A DNA stretch of 64,000 nt, from NCBI RefSeq assembly GCF_004210375.1, contig NC_134825.1, forward strand, positions 64,719,558-64,783,557, given 5' to 3'. The notes below the pieces were generated by a model that was not told the origin of the DNA, ran no database searches, and saw only the letters and a program-made list of their open reading frames with translations. Made by a program: the position numbers and the translations under genes. Origin of the DNA: Tachypleus tridentatus (lineage: Eukaryota; Arthropoda; Merostomata; Xiphosura; Limulidae). This document shows positions 23,685-35,149 of the stretch, piece by piece (position 1 is the stretch's first letter; each line of letters starts with the position of its first letter).

Positions 23685-26600
23685 TCACCATGCAAAACTG
23701 TTATATTCTTTAAGGAATATGTCTGGAACCATAAGGTCAATGCCCATACCTGGAACTTCAACCATTCTTACAGTATTTTTTCCGAAACATTTCTTTTCAT
23801 ATTCTATTAACTGGCTGAAGAACCCATTGTTAGGGCGTACAGCAGGACGACATTTTTTCAGAAAATGACAGGCACTTTTCAGCTTCATATTCTGATATTT
23901 CATAAGATAAACTATAAGACAAGGGAAATAAAATATTCCATAATTATATCCTGTGTATAAAACAAAAAGAAATTGATTTCCTTTTGCCAGGTAATTTAAC
24001 TTTATTTTTATGTGCATGTCATAGATTTATTATTGATATACCAGATTGACTATTTTTGAAAACTGAAATCAGTAGTTAAATTTAAATTTTGACAAATTTA
24101 ATTATCTATGTATTTTATTCATTGTAAACTTTACCTTCCTGTACCTAATAACCAATAAGAATGATTTTCTTTCTCATTAACATTTATTCATTATAATTAT
24201 ATTGGCTTTAATAACTCTGAAGAATAGCAAAACAACCATCAAAAACCATACATAACAGGAATACACTGGCAAAAAACATTAATTAGAGTTTGAAAGGTGT
24301 ACCAATGCAGTTGGTTTTGTCAAAAAGGAAAAGGATTGTTGATAACATTATGTGATATACTAATTTCCTACTAGGAAATTTTGAATGAAACTAAATAATG
24401 TCCTACATTTCAAAGATCACCTATAAATTGATACATGTATAACATAAATAATGAAACTTTTGATAATACCTATAAAAATTTATTGATAATTTTTAACAAG
24501 TATCATTAAAAGTACCTTTTACTTATTATTTAGGGCTCTATGAAAAATAATCTAAATGGAAGACAGATAACTAACAAAATAGCTTGTAATTTAACTAAAA
24601 CAATCCTGTGTACTTTCTGTCAGTACCATACGACCTGAATTATCTAAATAAATTGAGCACATCTTATTCAATAAGGCATAAAACTTTTGTATGTACTTAC
24701 ACAGAGGCTACCACTTTAAAATCAACAGATTAATTCCTCTCATTCTAGTATAGGGTTATATGACCAAACATCAGCAATAGAACTACATAACATACTCACC
24801 AAGACAAAGTGTAGCAGAACGGCTTGCTCCACACAGACAGTGCACTAGGGTCTTACCTCCCTTCTTCTTAATTTCATTTATCTTATCTGCAACTGGATCA
24901 AAATGGGGAGTTATGTCAACCATAGTTGAATCATCTACCTACAAGATATTGAACACAAAAATTTATCTGTAAAATTGAAAACAAGCACCTAAAAATTGTA
25001 AAAACAATCTTGAAAGATGTAATTTGCTATTATTTGAACAAAGCTGAATTATAGCAAGACATTTATTATTGTAGTAAGAATTACTAAAATATTTTACTTT
25101 GTAGGTGGAGAAGTAACAATTCATATAATGCCTAATAAATAACTGGGACAACACAGCCTGATGATTACAGTATATTGGACTTTTATTTGAAATGTTGCAG
25201 ACGTAAGGCTTGCTCAGGACAAACTGTCATATCCTTCAACCCAATTGGTTCAGTTGCATGCATATGTACAATGGATAACTGCAGATTGCTGTAGGTATAA
25301 CCTGTGGTGGAATGGCATCCTCTCCAGAAGAAATGTGTTACCATTTGCATCTGCTTGCACCACATGAAACCAATGTTAAACATCAGTGAAGCATCTGTTA
25401 AATTAAAAATTCTAGAAGTTATATTTTTTTGTTATATAACAATTTTAAAAAAGCATATAATGGCAAATGTATTATAGACACTAAAGGAAGAACAGTTGAA
25501 TAATAAGGCCATGAAAGTATCCAATGCAAACAAGTCCAGTTGGATGACCAAATAGGGATGTGAAACACTCAAAGTAGAATACACATCTTACTTGGAAATA
25601 CATTCCAGACCAAAACATGAGAAGCAGAAGTTAGCAGTTCTTCTTATGCATTCCAAACAGATGCAATTCCATGAGAGGATGTGGTAAATGTACATGATAT
25701 TGAACACCACAGCTAAGGGAAACAACTTTAGAAAAAATTGAATAACATAACTTAGATGGGAAGCAACAAGTAGAAGAATATATATTTAAAAAGAGTGAAG
25801 TTAATTGGTTTGCATCCATACGTTCAGAATTAGTGAGTTTAGGTACCTATTTAATATCAAGAAATGATGGGTAGGAATTATATAAAATCCAACCAACAAG
25901 TAGTTGTGGTTTCATTTTGATAGAAGACCCCAATGATTTTAATCTGGTCTAAAGAATCATGTCCAGAATAGAGCAACTTGAACTTCTTGAAAGTTACAAT
26001 TGTATTAATCAAATAGTATAAAACACCATCATCATCAAGAATTAAACACCATGATTTTGGTCCTGGAGCCAAGTTTCTGCTTAATACAGAATTGTTTAAG
26101 ATCTCCACTGCACCTCCAAATCCTAAAATGTCTTGCAAACATTGCCACACAAATTCCCTGTAGGAAATTATTGCTATATCTATCTAGTCTAACAATGTAT
26201 CTGGTAAATGATATGCTATGTTCATAATAACTTTATTAAGATTTCATTATGTTAAAGGTCTAACTAAACTAAATGAAAATGTCAGAAGAATTATTAAGGC
26301 ATACTGGAATAGATATCAACAGAAATGCATAAGCATAATTATGCCTGAAGTAAAATTCCGTGTTAACTTGATTGATCATTTGTTTGTTGCAGGTTTAGTG
26401 TTGATAAACCTTACAGTGTTTGGTAAACAAAGATTTACCTATCCAGAACAAAGAATTTAGCAATTTCTTCAAAATAGCTTCAAAACTATCCATATAAATG
26501 AGTACTTTAATATATTGAAGTAAACAGTCTTTGTACTACAATAACCAATATCTGACTGAATTTATTTTGTTCCAAATGTAAATTCCTTGAGTTGGTGACT

Positions 26601-27668
26601 TATGTACTAAACCTACGACTGCATGAACCTGGTTATAAATAAATTTGTAACCTGTCTAAAGTAGAGTCAAAATAACTACGCTTATCAACCATCTCTCACA
26701 CCAGTCTTATTTAATGCCTTTCACGCATGGAAAGAATTAATTTATTTATAAAAATTAAAACCAATTAAAACAAATAGTTTGCTTGACAGATTATCCTGTG
26801 AGGAAAAAAGTTCATATTATTACACATTAAAACACTGGACAATAATTCCAGATAAAAATATCTAATTAAATAAAATTAATTACAAATTCTTTAATAAAAT
26901 TCAAGCCAAATATTCCAACTTCACATGATACTTGGCAGTGTAACTGATAGATTACATGTTAGATTCCTTCATTTCTAACTCTGATTTGCTGTTTAGAATG
27001 TCCCTTATTAACCTTTTCACAGTACTCAAGATATATATTTAATTTTTTCTGACTCAGATCTACTCGTGTGTCTCAACAATAACTAAAACTCACGTGTACT
27101 GCAAAAATCGATTCTACACGGTGTGTTTATTCATGATATCTTTATGGTCTAGTTCCACATACTCAATTTAGTATATTAAGTAATAATTTCACCAATTAAT
27201 ACTGAATCCTACATTTATTAAATATCTTAATAACTACTCAATATTTTGTACTTATTCATGTAGTGTTCAAGACTTAAAAATAGTATATCCTGCATCTTTT
27301 TTAATTAGTATATTTCACCCAGATTTAACATAAAATTAATTATTCCCTATTAAAATGTAAAATTATGAAAGAAAACTTAGCACAATCAACTATAACATAA
27401 AACTTCATACTAAACAATATCCACACATTTGTTTATACATTTTATTATTGATTAATCAATCATACAGATATTCAAACTATCAGAGTAAGATATCACATAC
27501 TGATATTCTAGTATAATCAAGGTCAGCAAAAGGAAGAGGTGGAGATGTAAGGCTGATATTGATCACTGCAGTGATTCCATGACTTTTCAAATTTTGTTCT
27601 GTGACAGCTTGGGTTCCAGAAATAAAAAGATGATCATTTATTTTTGAAAATTCACTAGACATCTCCAT
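23685..27668 (-). CDS. DUSP14-like dual-specificity protein phosphatase, complete
   Basis: Three coding exons on the minus strand: 27668-27501, 24938-24800 and 23911-23685, with GT-AG borders and matching phases, giving 177 residues. Atypical DUSPs of this size (DUSP14/18/21/28 group, 176-198 residues) lack a MAP-kinase-binding domain and remove phosphate from Tyr and Ser/Thr. The start INDHLFISGTQAVTEQNL and GITAVINIS match the family N-terminus; VDDSTMVDITPHFDPVADKI carries the likely general-acid Asp; LVHCLCGASRSATLCL is the HCxxGxSRS P-loop with nucleophilic Cys; YLMKYQNMKL and RPNNGFFSQLIEYE complete the domain. The tail GKNTVRMVEVPGMGIDLMVPD resembles DUSP14. The ATG has A at -3 and G at +4, and a plausible acceptor (TTTCAG) lies about 25 bases upstream, so an untranslated first exon is likely. 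It is convergent with SNX3. An extra Cys sits two residues after the nucleophile. Confidence 0.93.
24939..27500 (-). other. First coding intron of the DUSP gene
   Basis: About 2.6 kb. Several frames of 60-90 codons occur at 25.2-26.2 kb (minus); none resembles a known family or carries splice or start context. Probably chance frames or a very old element. Confidence 0.5.
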
Positions 27669-28991
27669 ACTGATCAGATGTCCTCTTGAACACCTGAAAC
27701 ATCATAATTAGAAGAGAAAAAAAATAACTTTCCTAAACTGGTAGTCATTTGTGCATTTAGTTTATTTTCTTTAAACATCTGAAGGGTGAGAAATTTGTGT
27801 ATAAAAATAAATATTTTAAAAATAACAGATATACATTGAAAAAGTCCATTCAAATTTCTCTGAATTTTTATTGGATAAGAAATTAATTTCGTATTCTGTT
27901 TTATTAATAAATTAATTGCACTGAAAACAGTTTATATGTAAAAACATTTTTGTAAATGGTACATAACTGTAAGTAATTGTATGCTTTAGTGATTTTATTT
28001 TTTGTCATACACACCTTTGTAAAGTTAAGTATCCCTTCCAAAAGAGAAGTAACTTTACTAATCACACTGGTATACTTAATAAAATTGTCATAATTTTACA
28101 TTTATTAATTTCGATAAGAAAAATAACACTGAACACTGAGTCCTAAAATACTCTACTGATAATGTGGGCCTAGTTTAACTGGAATCCATTAATAGCAACC
28201 TTTTTCCTATGCAACCATTCTACAATCCAATGTTATTTTTATAGTAAACCTTCTGAGTAGAATCTTATAAAAACTTTTCGAAAAGAAAGTAATCCAATTC
28301 AATACCCCTTCCATCATCAAAGTGACAAGAGATGTCCTAAAAAGATATTGGGTTAGTAAACCAAGAATTTTCCTTTGGTGAATTAATGTTATTTTTCATT
28401 TAATGATTTTGTAAAATATATTTTATCACATTCTAGAAATGTATCTACTACAAAAGTAGGACTAACTGTCTACCTATAATTCCTTTGCCAAGTCTTATCC
28501 TCTCTTAACTCTTTAGTGATCTACAACATGTTAAGCCAGCTTCCATTACTGATCTCCGGTATCGTTTGAAACCTTGGTGAAAACCAGCCCTGTCTATTAC
28601 CCTGGTGCGTTAATTACGTTTCAATTCCTTATTTTTCTCACTTACTACCATAGAACAAATATCTATATGATTTAAACAGATTACAAATTTAATAAATAAT
28701 GCTCATGATTAGGAAATGTCACTACTGATAACCAGTAGACTTTAATTTTGCCTTGACATTACATACAGAAAAAATTACGATATTTGAAATAAAATAATAA
28801 ATTTATACACATAATTACAATTTAATAACCATAACCAATTAATATAAAAGTATCATAAGAAGACACTTATAACTACATTTTCTTTCCCTATAAATGTACA
28901 AGTTAAAACTCTCACTCGTTAAAAAAAAAAAAAAAACTTGAACATTTATCAGCTGGAATTATTATTATTGTAATAAAATAATCAGCAAGTA
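27669..28991. other. Upstream region of the DUSP gene
   Basis: Probably holds the 5' UTR intron and promoter on the minus strand. AT-rich; no other feature seen except a poly-A run near 28921. Confidence 0.4.
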
Positions 28992-29115
28992 TCTGTGTGT
29001 GTGTTTTCTTATAGCAAAGCCACATCGGGTTATCTACTAAGCCCACCGAAAGGCATCGAACCCCTGATTTTAGCGTTGTAAGTCCGGAGACTTACCACTG
29101 TAATAGCGGAGAGAC
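28992..29115 (-). mobile_element. SINE family B copy with 12-bp TSD (one mismatch)
   Basis: A minus-strand copy from the (TG)n end to the head. AATCAGCAAGTA at 28980-28991 and AATCAGTAAGTA at 29116-29127 flank it. First member of a SINE cluster at 29.0-29.75 kb. Confidence 0.88.
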
Positions 29116-29233
29116 AATCAGTAAGTAAACTCAAAAGGAAAACCGAATTAGTTTCATTTTTATAAAGTTTCTACGAATTATGTTATCTTTGACATTATTT
29201 GTAGGACTTAGCTTAGATGGGTTTTTTTTTGTT

Positions 29234-29358
29234 GCCCCCCGCTAGTACATCGGTATGTCTCCGGATTTACAACGCTAAAATCAGGGGTTCGATTCCCCTC
29301 GGTGGGCGGAGCAGATAACCCTTTGTGGCTTTGCTATAAGAAAAACACACACACACTG
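29234..29358 (+). mobile_element. SINE family B copy, full length
   Basis: It starts GCCCCCCGCTAGTACATCGG, has GGGGTTCGATTCCCCTCGG and ends GCTTTGCTATAAG plus (CA)n. It abuts the tail of a family A SINE on the opposite strand. Confidence 0.9.
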
Positions 29359-29634
29359 TTTGTTTTTTTTTGTTTTTCGCACAAAGCTATTCGAGGGCTA
29401 TCTGTGTTAGCCATCCCCAATTTTAGCTGTGTAAGACTAGAGAGAAGGCAGCTAGTCATCACCACCCACCGCCAACTCTTGGACTACTCTTTTACCAACG
29501 AATAGTGGGGTTGACCGTCACATTATAACGCCCCCACGGTTGAAACGGCGAGCATGTTTGGCGGGACGGGGATACGAACCCGCGACCCTCAGATTACGAG
29601 TCGTACGCCTTAACACGTTTGGCCATGCCGGGCC
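29359..29634 (-). mobile_element. SINE family A copy, full length
   Basis: A minus-strand copy, from the GTTTGTTTTT tail to a head ending at GGCCATGCCGGGCC. It lies tail-to-tail with the family B copy at 29234-29358. Confidence 0.9.
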
Positions 29635-29681
29635 ATTTAGCTTAGAAACAACACTTTAACAGAAAGCGGTCCCCTTCTAAG

Positions 29682-29755
29682 GTAGTAACAAGTTCACAGA
29701 TTTACAATGCTAAAATCAGGGTTTCGATGTGGTTTTGCTGTAAGAAGTCACACAC
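29682..29755 (+). mobile_element. SINE family B fragment
   Basis: Retains CACAGATTTACAATGCTAAA, ATCAGGGTTTCGATGTGG and TTTTGCTGTAAGAAGTCACA. The middle is deleted. Confidence 0.55.
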
Positions 29756-29799
29756 TTAAAAGAAGATGAAAAATATTGTGCAAATAATGAATAGTCTAC

Positions 29800-30330
29800 C
29801 CTTGCACTCAACTTTTAATTAACAACAAGTTAATTTTATATTATCTATTCATTCAATGATGCAATTTTGCGTGGTCAAGGCAATGAGAATGGAAGTAAAT
29901 GAAAGGACAAGAAAACGGTATACAAAGGAAAATATTGAATATTAATCCACGACCATTGCTTGTCACTTACAGTGTATATTCTTTAAAGTTGGTTGTTAGA
30001 GGTGGTGCAAAAGTTGCCTAAAAGTAATAGCATTCTTTGACCTTGTACAAGATATTTATGTGTAATTTTCAGTTTCAATACGCTATTGAGAGGCTCTAAC
30101 ACACCATGTCTAAACATGACAGTGAAACCATTAAGTAATACAAGAAGACAAAGACGTATCAATGCTTTGAAATATCTACTCTATCAGCTTGGCAATATAT
30201 ACGATGCCTTAGTTGAAATATCTATGGATATTTCTCTTTCAGAATCGTATGGAATTCTTTACGGGTGAAGCATGTAAACTTGCAAATAATATTTCCTATT
30301 TCAAGTCATCGTTTCTCTCGTTTTGTTTTT
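29800..30330 (+). pseudogene. hAT-like transposase fossil (ZMYM1-like)
   Basis: Scattered frames match the transposase-derived ZMYM1-like type: VIAFFDLVQDIYV (about 30025-30063), then INALKYLLYQLGNIYDALVE (in the frame 30086-30268), then GEACKLANNISYFKSSF (about 30266-30316). The pieces are in order but in different frames, so the copy is dead. No terminal repeats were found. Plain cut-and-paste DNA transposon remains. Confidence 0.6.
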
Positions 30331-30840
30331 TTTTGGTATGATGTTTTTTTACCCAGGAGTCCCACTTTGAAGCCAGAGAAATATTTTACTGGAAGATATA
30401 TCCTTCTTGAATGATATGCGCCATCTCTTACTTTTTCTTTTTTTAACGTATGAAGTAAGTTAACTTTGGGTCTAGCTAAATGTTTATTTTCTGTGAAGGA
30501 TATCCCCCCTCCTGGATAACATGCAGAAAAAAGTGTCATAAAGTAATTCAATCTTTTAAATTCGTAGGTTAATGACGACTAAACAGATATTAATAATATG
30601 TTCTATGAACAAGAAGCTGTGAATAAGGTGTCAAATTCAGCATCGTAATTGTTTTTGGTCGATTAGGAGTTTAGTTCAAGCTATAAGATGACGAAGAATG
30701 TCGAAAATAATGTTCAATTCCGTTCTTTATCTTTAAGATATGAAAGAACAGGGATATACTTTGCTATATAATATAGTGGAAACATTACGAAACACTTAAG
30801 GCTTCAGGACGTGGCATGACCAAATAGTGTTATGATCAGA

Positions 30841-30971
30841 CCCTTTGCTTTAGTACTGTACAGCGGTAAGTCTACAGATTTATAACGCTAAAATCAGGGG
30901 TTCGATTTCCCTCGGTGGACTCAGCAGATAGCCCGATGTGGCTTTGCTATAAGAAAAAAACACACACACAG
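30841..30971 (+). mobile_element. SINE family B copy
   Basis: AGTACTGTACAGCGGTAAG, GGGGTTCGATTTCCCTCGG, GATAGCCCGATGTGGCTTTG and a (CA)n end. Close to consensus. Confidence 0.88.
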
Positions 30972-31151
30972 ATTCTTGCTTATTATTTTATCACAAGTTA
31001 TCTCTACATAGCATAGGCGGATTCTTTTGGAGAGGCTTATGTTGTTTAATGGTAACATTAAGTTTGACTAGCTTTTGTAGGATTCTTGATGCAGAAAGTA
31101 GAATTATGAAACATACTTGCAAAATACAGTTATGCATTTAGATAATTAATA

Positions 31152-31372
31152 GGCCCTGCATGTCCAGGTGGGTAAGGCGTTCGACTCGTAATCCGAGGGT
31201 CGCGGGTTCGAATCCCCATCGCACCAAACATGCTCGCCTTTTCAGCCGTGGGGGCGTTATAATATTACGGTCAATCCCATTATTCGTTGTTAAAAGAGTA
31301 GCCCAAGAATTGGCGGTGGGTGATGATGACTAGTTGCCTTCCCTCTAATCTTACACTGTTATATTGAGGACA
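31152..31372 (+). mobile_element. SINE family A copy, 3'-truncated
   Basis: Head GGCCCTGCATGTCCAGGTGG through TTACACTGTTATATTGAGGA. The tail is missing and the sequence passes directly into the second Tigger-like fragment. Confidence 0.85.
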
Positions 31373-32015
31373 ATTTGTTTGTTATGACGATTCTAGTGAA
31401 ATCCAAGCTCTGATTGAGAAGATTGATGCAGATGATTCTGTGAACGCAGAAAGTTTTGTGAACGTTGACAAAAATGTTTTAACAGAAACCGATGAAATTG
31501 ATTTAAAATCTATAATAGAATCGCAAGATGGTTACAGTGTGAGATGTTCAGAAAATGAACAAAATGGAAACGACAGTGGGGAAATAGAAATTTTTACTTC
31601 ATGACAAGTGTTAAGTTATATTAACGCTGTCAAACTGTATGCAAAAATGAAAGGGGAAAATGAACTTCACGGAAAGACCGTAGAATTAGTGTTCTCTTTT
31701 AACCGCATGAGAAAGCCCATCAAATCAACGAAACAGTTAAAATTGGAAACTTTCTTCAAATAAATTTGATTAAGATTTTGATTATTTGTTTATATTTTGA
31801 ATGCCTATTTTTGTTCTCATTCTATTAGATATAACATAAACAGTATAATAACTTTATTCACAAACGTCTCACTTTCCTTAAGTCAAGCAAGTATAACGTT
31901 CTGCTCGAAAACTATATATAATTAAGGAAATGCATGTTCACTGTCTTAGCCGGAAAGCTTGTTTAAAATCGGAAATTTTACTCGGTCACATGCGATTCCG
32001 CTTTAGACAACTATT
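31373..32015 (+). mobile_element. Second Tigger-like fragment (C-terminal region plus damaged right end)
   Basis: From about 31380 the sequence is roughly 90% identical by eye to 2092-2450 of the first copy, with the same acidic reading (SEIQALIEKIDADDS, VLTETDEIDLKSIIES). It has one in-frame stop after EIEIFTS but otherwise reads openly to about 31760. The non-coding stretch after it also matches the first copy, up to a degenerate right inverted end near 32015. Its left edge abuts a truncated family A SINE. Confidence 0.7.
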
Positions 32016-32660
32016 CGGAGGTATTTTTTGTGTAACTTTGTGGAAGAATCGCTAAACAAACAAAATAACGACATATATTTAGTTTATAGGAAAATAATTT
32101 CTTTTAAGGTCAAGTATTCAGTCGAATAATTTTACACTTTTCAAAAGAAAATACGAGAGACACATTCTAAAGTCAGTTATTTTGTGACTCAGCGGTTGTA
32201 TGAGAAATCATATGACTGAATCTGACTTTGGTGAAGACAGAATTAGTAACAAGTACAGCTGTTATCATTCGACAGGTGGCTTTCTTGTACGTTTCTCTTT
32301 AATAAGCTAGCGAAATAAAGCGCAGTATATATTTTTTGTAATATGCGTGCATACGGTCTAGGATTAAAACTACAAGTATTAGATTTTTTGTTATTTTGCA
32401 AAGCATATGAAGTTAAAGTGTGACATAAAGTCCGCTGAAAATTCTATAGTAACTTTATGTTCTTTCGCAATCGAAGGGTGCTTAATTTGCCTTTATTAAT
32501 CAAAATTTTAATACTGCAATCACTGTTGCCCATGTACATAAAAAAACAACTCAATGAAGCAAGAAGCTGGGGATACTAAGTACGTATTAAGAAGTTCTGT
32601 TGAGAAGCACTCCAAGTTTTTATAAGATATCAGTCACGTACTATTTTCCCACAAGGAAAA

Positions 32661-33663
32661 ATGCAAGCTTTCCAGTCTGGGCAGTTCACAGAGTTTTTTG
32701 TTGTTAGTAATCGTGTCTATTGTATCATTTGTATCCATGGGGATCTTACTGTTATCGTCACCAGACAAGCAATTTATTCGACCGAAGGCAGTCGTAAACC
32801 TTTACTTTCTAAAAGCAATGAACGACACGCAGCTAAACAAAACCATGAAACTCTGCCCATTGTCTTGTCTTATTACAACAAACAAAACCTTGATGTTCAG
32901 GAGCGATGCTGTTATCGTTCCACCAGAACAATTTCAAGAGAACAACACATTACTTTTGAAAACTTTAACTGATATCCGACAAGACAAAATTTGGGTGTTT
33001 AGAAAAGGATTCTCAATTACAAATTATCTCATGAACTCTACCATACATGATAATGGAAGAAATTTTCGATCTGAAATTTACATTGGTGCTTTAATATTTG
33101 ATAATCGTTTGTCCGGCCATGACGATTTTTCTTTTAGCCAAGTCGAGTTTCAATCCCTAATCAGTCACAAGAAGGGACTAATCCTCTGTAAAATCTCCCG
33201 TTGTCCAGTATCAAAGGAAACATGGAGAATAATCCGTCAACTGCAGTACTGGCTCCCTCTACAAGTTACAAAATGTTGCTCTCCACCATGTAATCGAATC
33301 CACGTGGAAGGTCGTGAAGATGTCATACCATGGCCATTATATGCATACAAATTTTTATTGTTATTTGAAGACTTGATTGAAGAAAGCGAGTTGGATGACG
33401 AGCTTCGTATGGCTTTAGAAGTCGGTACCGTTCCTGTGTTACAGCTAAGTGAAAAGAAGAGACGTCACCTACCACCTGGATCGTATATCAGGATAGAAGA
33501 CTTTCGAGATCCAAAAGATCTGGCAGAGCACTTGTACAAACTGGACATTCACAACTTCTTGTTTATTAGATATTTTCAATGGCATACTATTTTTTTTTTA
33601 ATTCCCAAAGACGATATCCCAGCCAGAGGGTTATGTCAACTTTGTGAACTTTTAAAGAAGTAA
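32661..33663 (+). CDS. GT10 (alpha-1,3-fucosyltransferase-like) protein, intronless, with frame offset near start
   Basis: The 321-codon body reads without a break from 32698 to the stop at 33661-33663. Counting from 32698: a membrane anchor (about 2-20), CPLSC (53-57), RSDAVIV (68-74), IWVFRKGFSITNYLMNST (98-115), cysteine-rich KCCSPPC (192-198), YAYKFLLLFED (215-225), ALEVGTVPVL (239-248), LPPGSYIRIEDFRDPKDLAEHLYKLD (258-283) and YFQWH (292-296). These in this order are the Golgi type II alpha-1,3-fucosyltransferase family, which moves fucose from GDP-fucose to glycans. The body frame has no ATG before 32737, which would cut off the anchor. The best initiator, ATG at 32661 with A at -3, is in another frame, and the two frames meet near a run of six T at 32694-32699. 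This may be an assembly error, a polymorphism, a spliced upstream start or a lesion. The usual FExPS and DYVTEK catalytic motifs are not conserved. A poly(A) signal is at 33796-33801. Confidence 0.8.
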
Positions 33664-33795
33664 GTTTTAAGCACTGTCCTTACAAGTTTTTGGATATATG
33701 TGTGTGTGTGTGTTTGTATAAAGTGTCAACATTTTTAGTTGCTATTTAAATTGTGTGAATTTTGAGGGAAAAAGAAACTTTGAAAATGAAGTTTA

Positions 33796-33801
33796 AATAA
33801 A
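33796..33801 (+). terminator. Candidate poly(A) signal of the GT10-like gene
   Basis: AATAAA about 135 bases after the stop codon of the fucosyltransferase-like gene. This fits a transcribed gene but does not prove it. Confidence 0.4.
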
Positions 33802-34076
33802 AAATATCAACAGATTCGAGACGAGAAGCAGTTAAATGTCTTTACTATAATAATTAAAACTCTGGGGTATGGAATTTAATTAATAAATTCGAATGTTTCT
33901 ATAATTACCCACAATTAATTATCAATGTTTAATGTGACCGAAAAACCATTAAAATTAAATTTGTTCTAAATTTTCATTGAAATATAGTTTTACACTAAGA
34001 GAATAAAATAAAAAACAGAACTCATAAACAAATTAATTAATTAGGAATTAACACGCCTTACTTATACAAAATGTAT

Positions 34077-34193
34077 AAGTACTTAGCGGTAAGTCTGGAG
34101 GCTTTTAACTCTAAAAATCTAGTTGTCATATGAGATGGACAAAGCACAGATAGGTCATTATGAAGCGTTATGTTTAATAATAAACAAACAAGC
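34077..34193 (+). mobile_element. SINE family C copy, degenerate
   Basis: AGTACTTAGCGGTAAGTCTGG, AAAGCACAGATAGGTCATTA and an (AAAC)n-like end. Confidence 0.6.
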
Positions 34194-34207
34194 TGACATT
34201 TCTAAAG

Positions 34208-34480
34208 GTTTGTTTGTTTTGGAATTTTGCACAAAGCTACTCGAGGGCTATCTGTGCTAGCCGTCCCTAATTTAGCAGTGTAAGACTAGAGGGAAGGCAG
34301 CTAGTTATCACCACCCACCGCCAACTCTTGAGCTACTCTTTTACCAACGAATAGTGGGATTGACTGTCACATTATAACGCCTCCACGGCTGGGAGGGCGA
34401 GCATGTTTAATGTGAAGGGGATTAGAACCCGCGCCCCTCGGTTTACGAGTCGGCTACCTTAACCACCGAGACTCGTCTTG
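34208..34480 (-). mobile_element. SINE family A copy, full length
   Basis: A minus-strand copy, from GTTTGTTTGTTTTGGAATTT to a head near 34480. Very close to the copies at 47104 and 62555. Confidence 0.9.
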
Positions 34481-35149
34481 ATAATACATTTAGCATTGTA
34501 GTAAAGAAGTCAAGAAACAGGATCACACACAAAACTTGTAATGGGTTTTAAAATAGGTCCAAAACTTGAGCACTTTCGAAGAGTTTAATATTCTTCTTTA
34601 TGAGAATGATGAAGTATAGTGAACTCTTTGAAAGCCATCGAGTTTTGGGTCGTTTGTAAAGACCATCACATTTTAACATTCTTATACACACTTGTGGACA
34701 AGAGTACAGATAACATAATAAAAAGAAGTTTTTCATGTGATGGGTATATTGTTCAATTGTATAAACTTTTTGTTGTATTTTGGATGCCATTCAGCATAAA
34801 ATAACACGTTTTAATACCTAATTTTTGGACATTAAAGCTTTCTCTCTCTGAATAATTAACTTTTAGTTTAGTTCCATAGAGAATTAGAACACACTTTTTT
34901 AACATCACAGAGAAGGTTTTAAGTAGTTTTCGATTCCATACAACCACTTATCGTAAAATATTTTCTGAGTTTTCAGTGTATACAGTTAAACAGTTAAACA
35001 TCTCTTCATCAAAAAGCAAAATCTTAAATATTTTTAATCCTTCTCAGCATGCTGTTACTTTAAATTAATGTTAGGAAAATATGTTGGGATATTAAAGTGT
35101 TATCTGTTACGAACAAATTACATGAAAAGAATGCCATCTTATTTACACC

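Noticed and set aside
25183-26150. Open frames of 62-90 codons on the minus strand
   Set aside because: They lie in the DUSP intron, match no family I know, and have no splice or start context.
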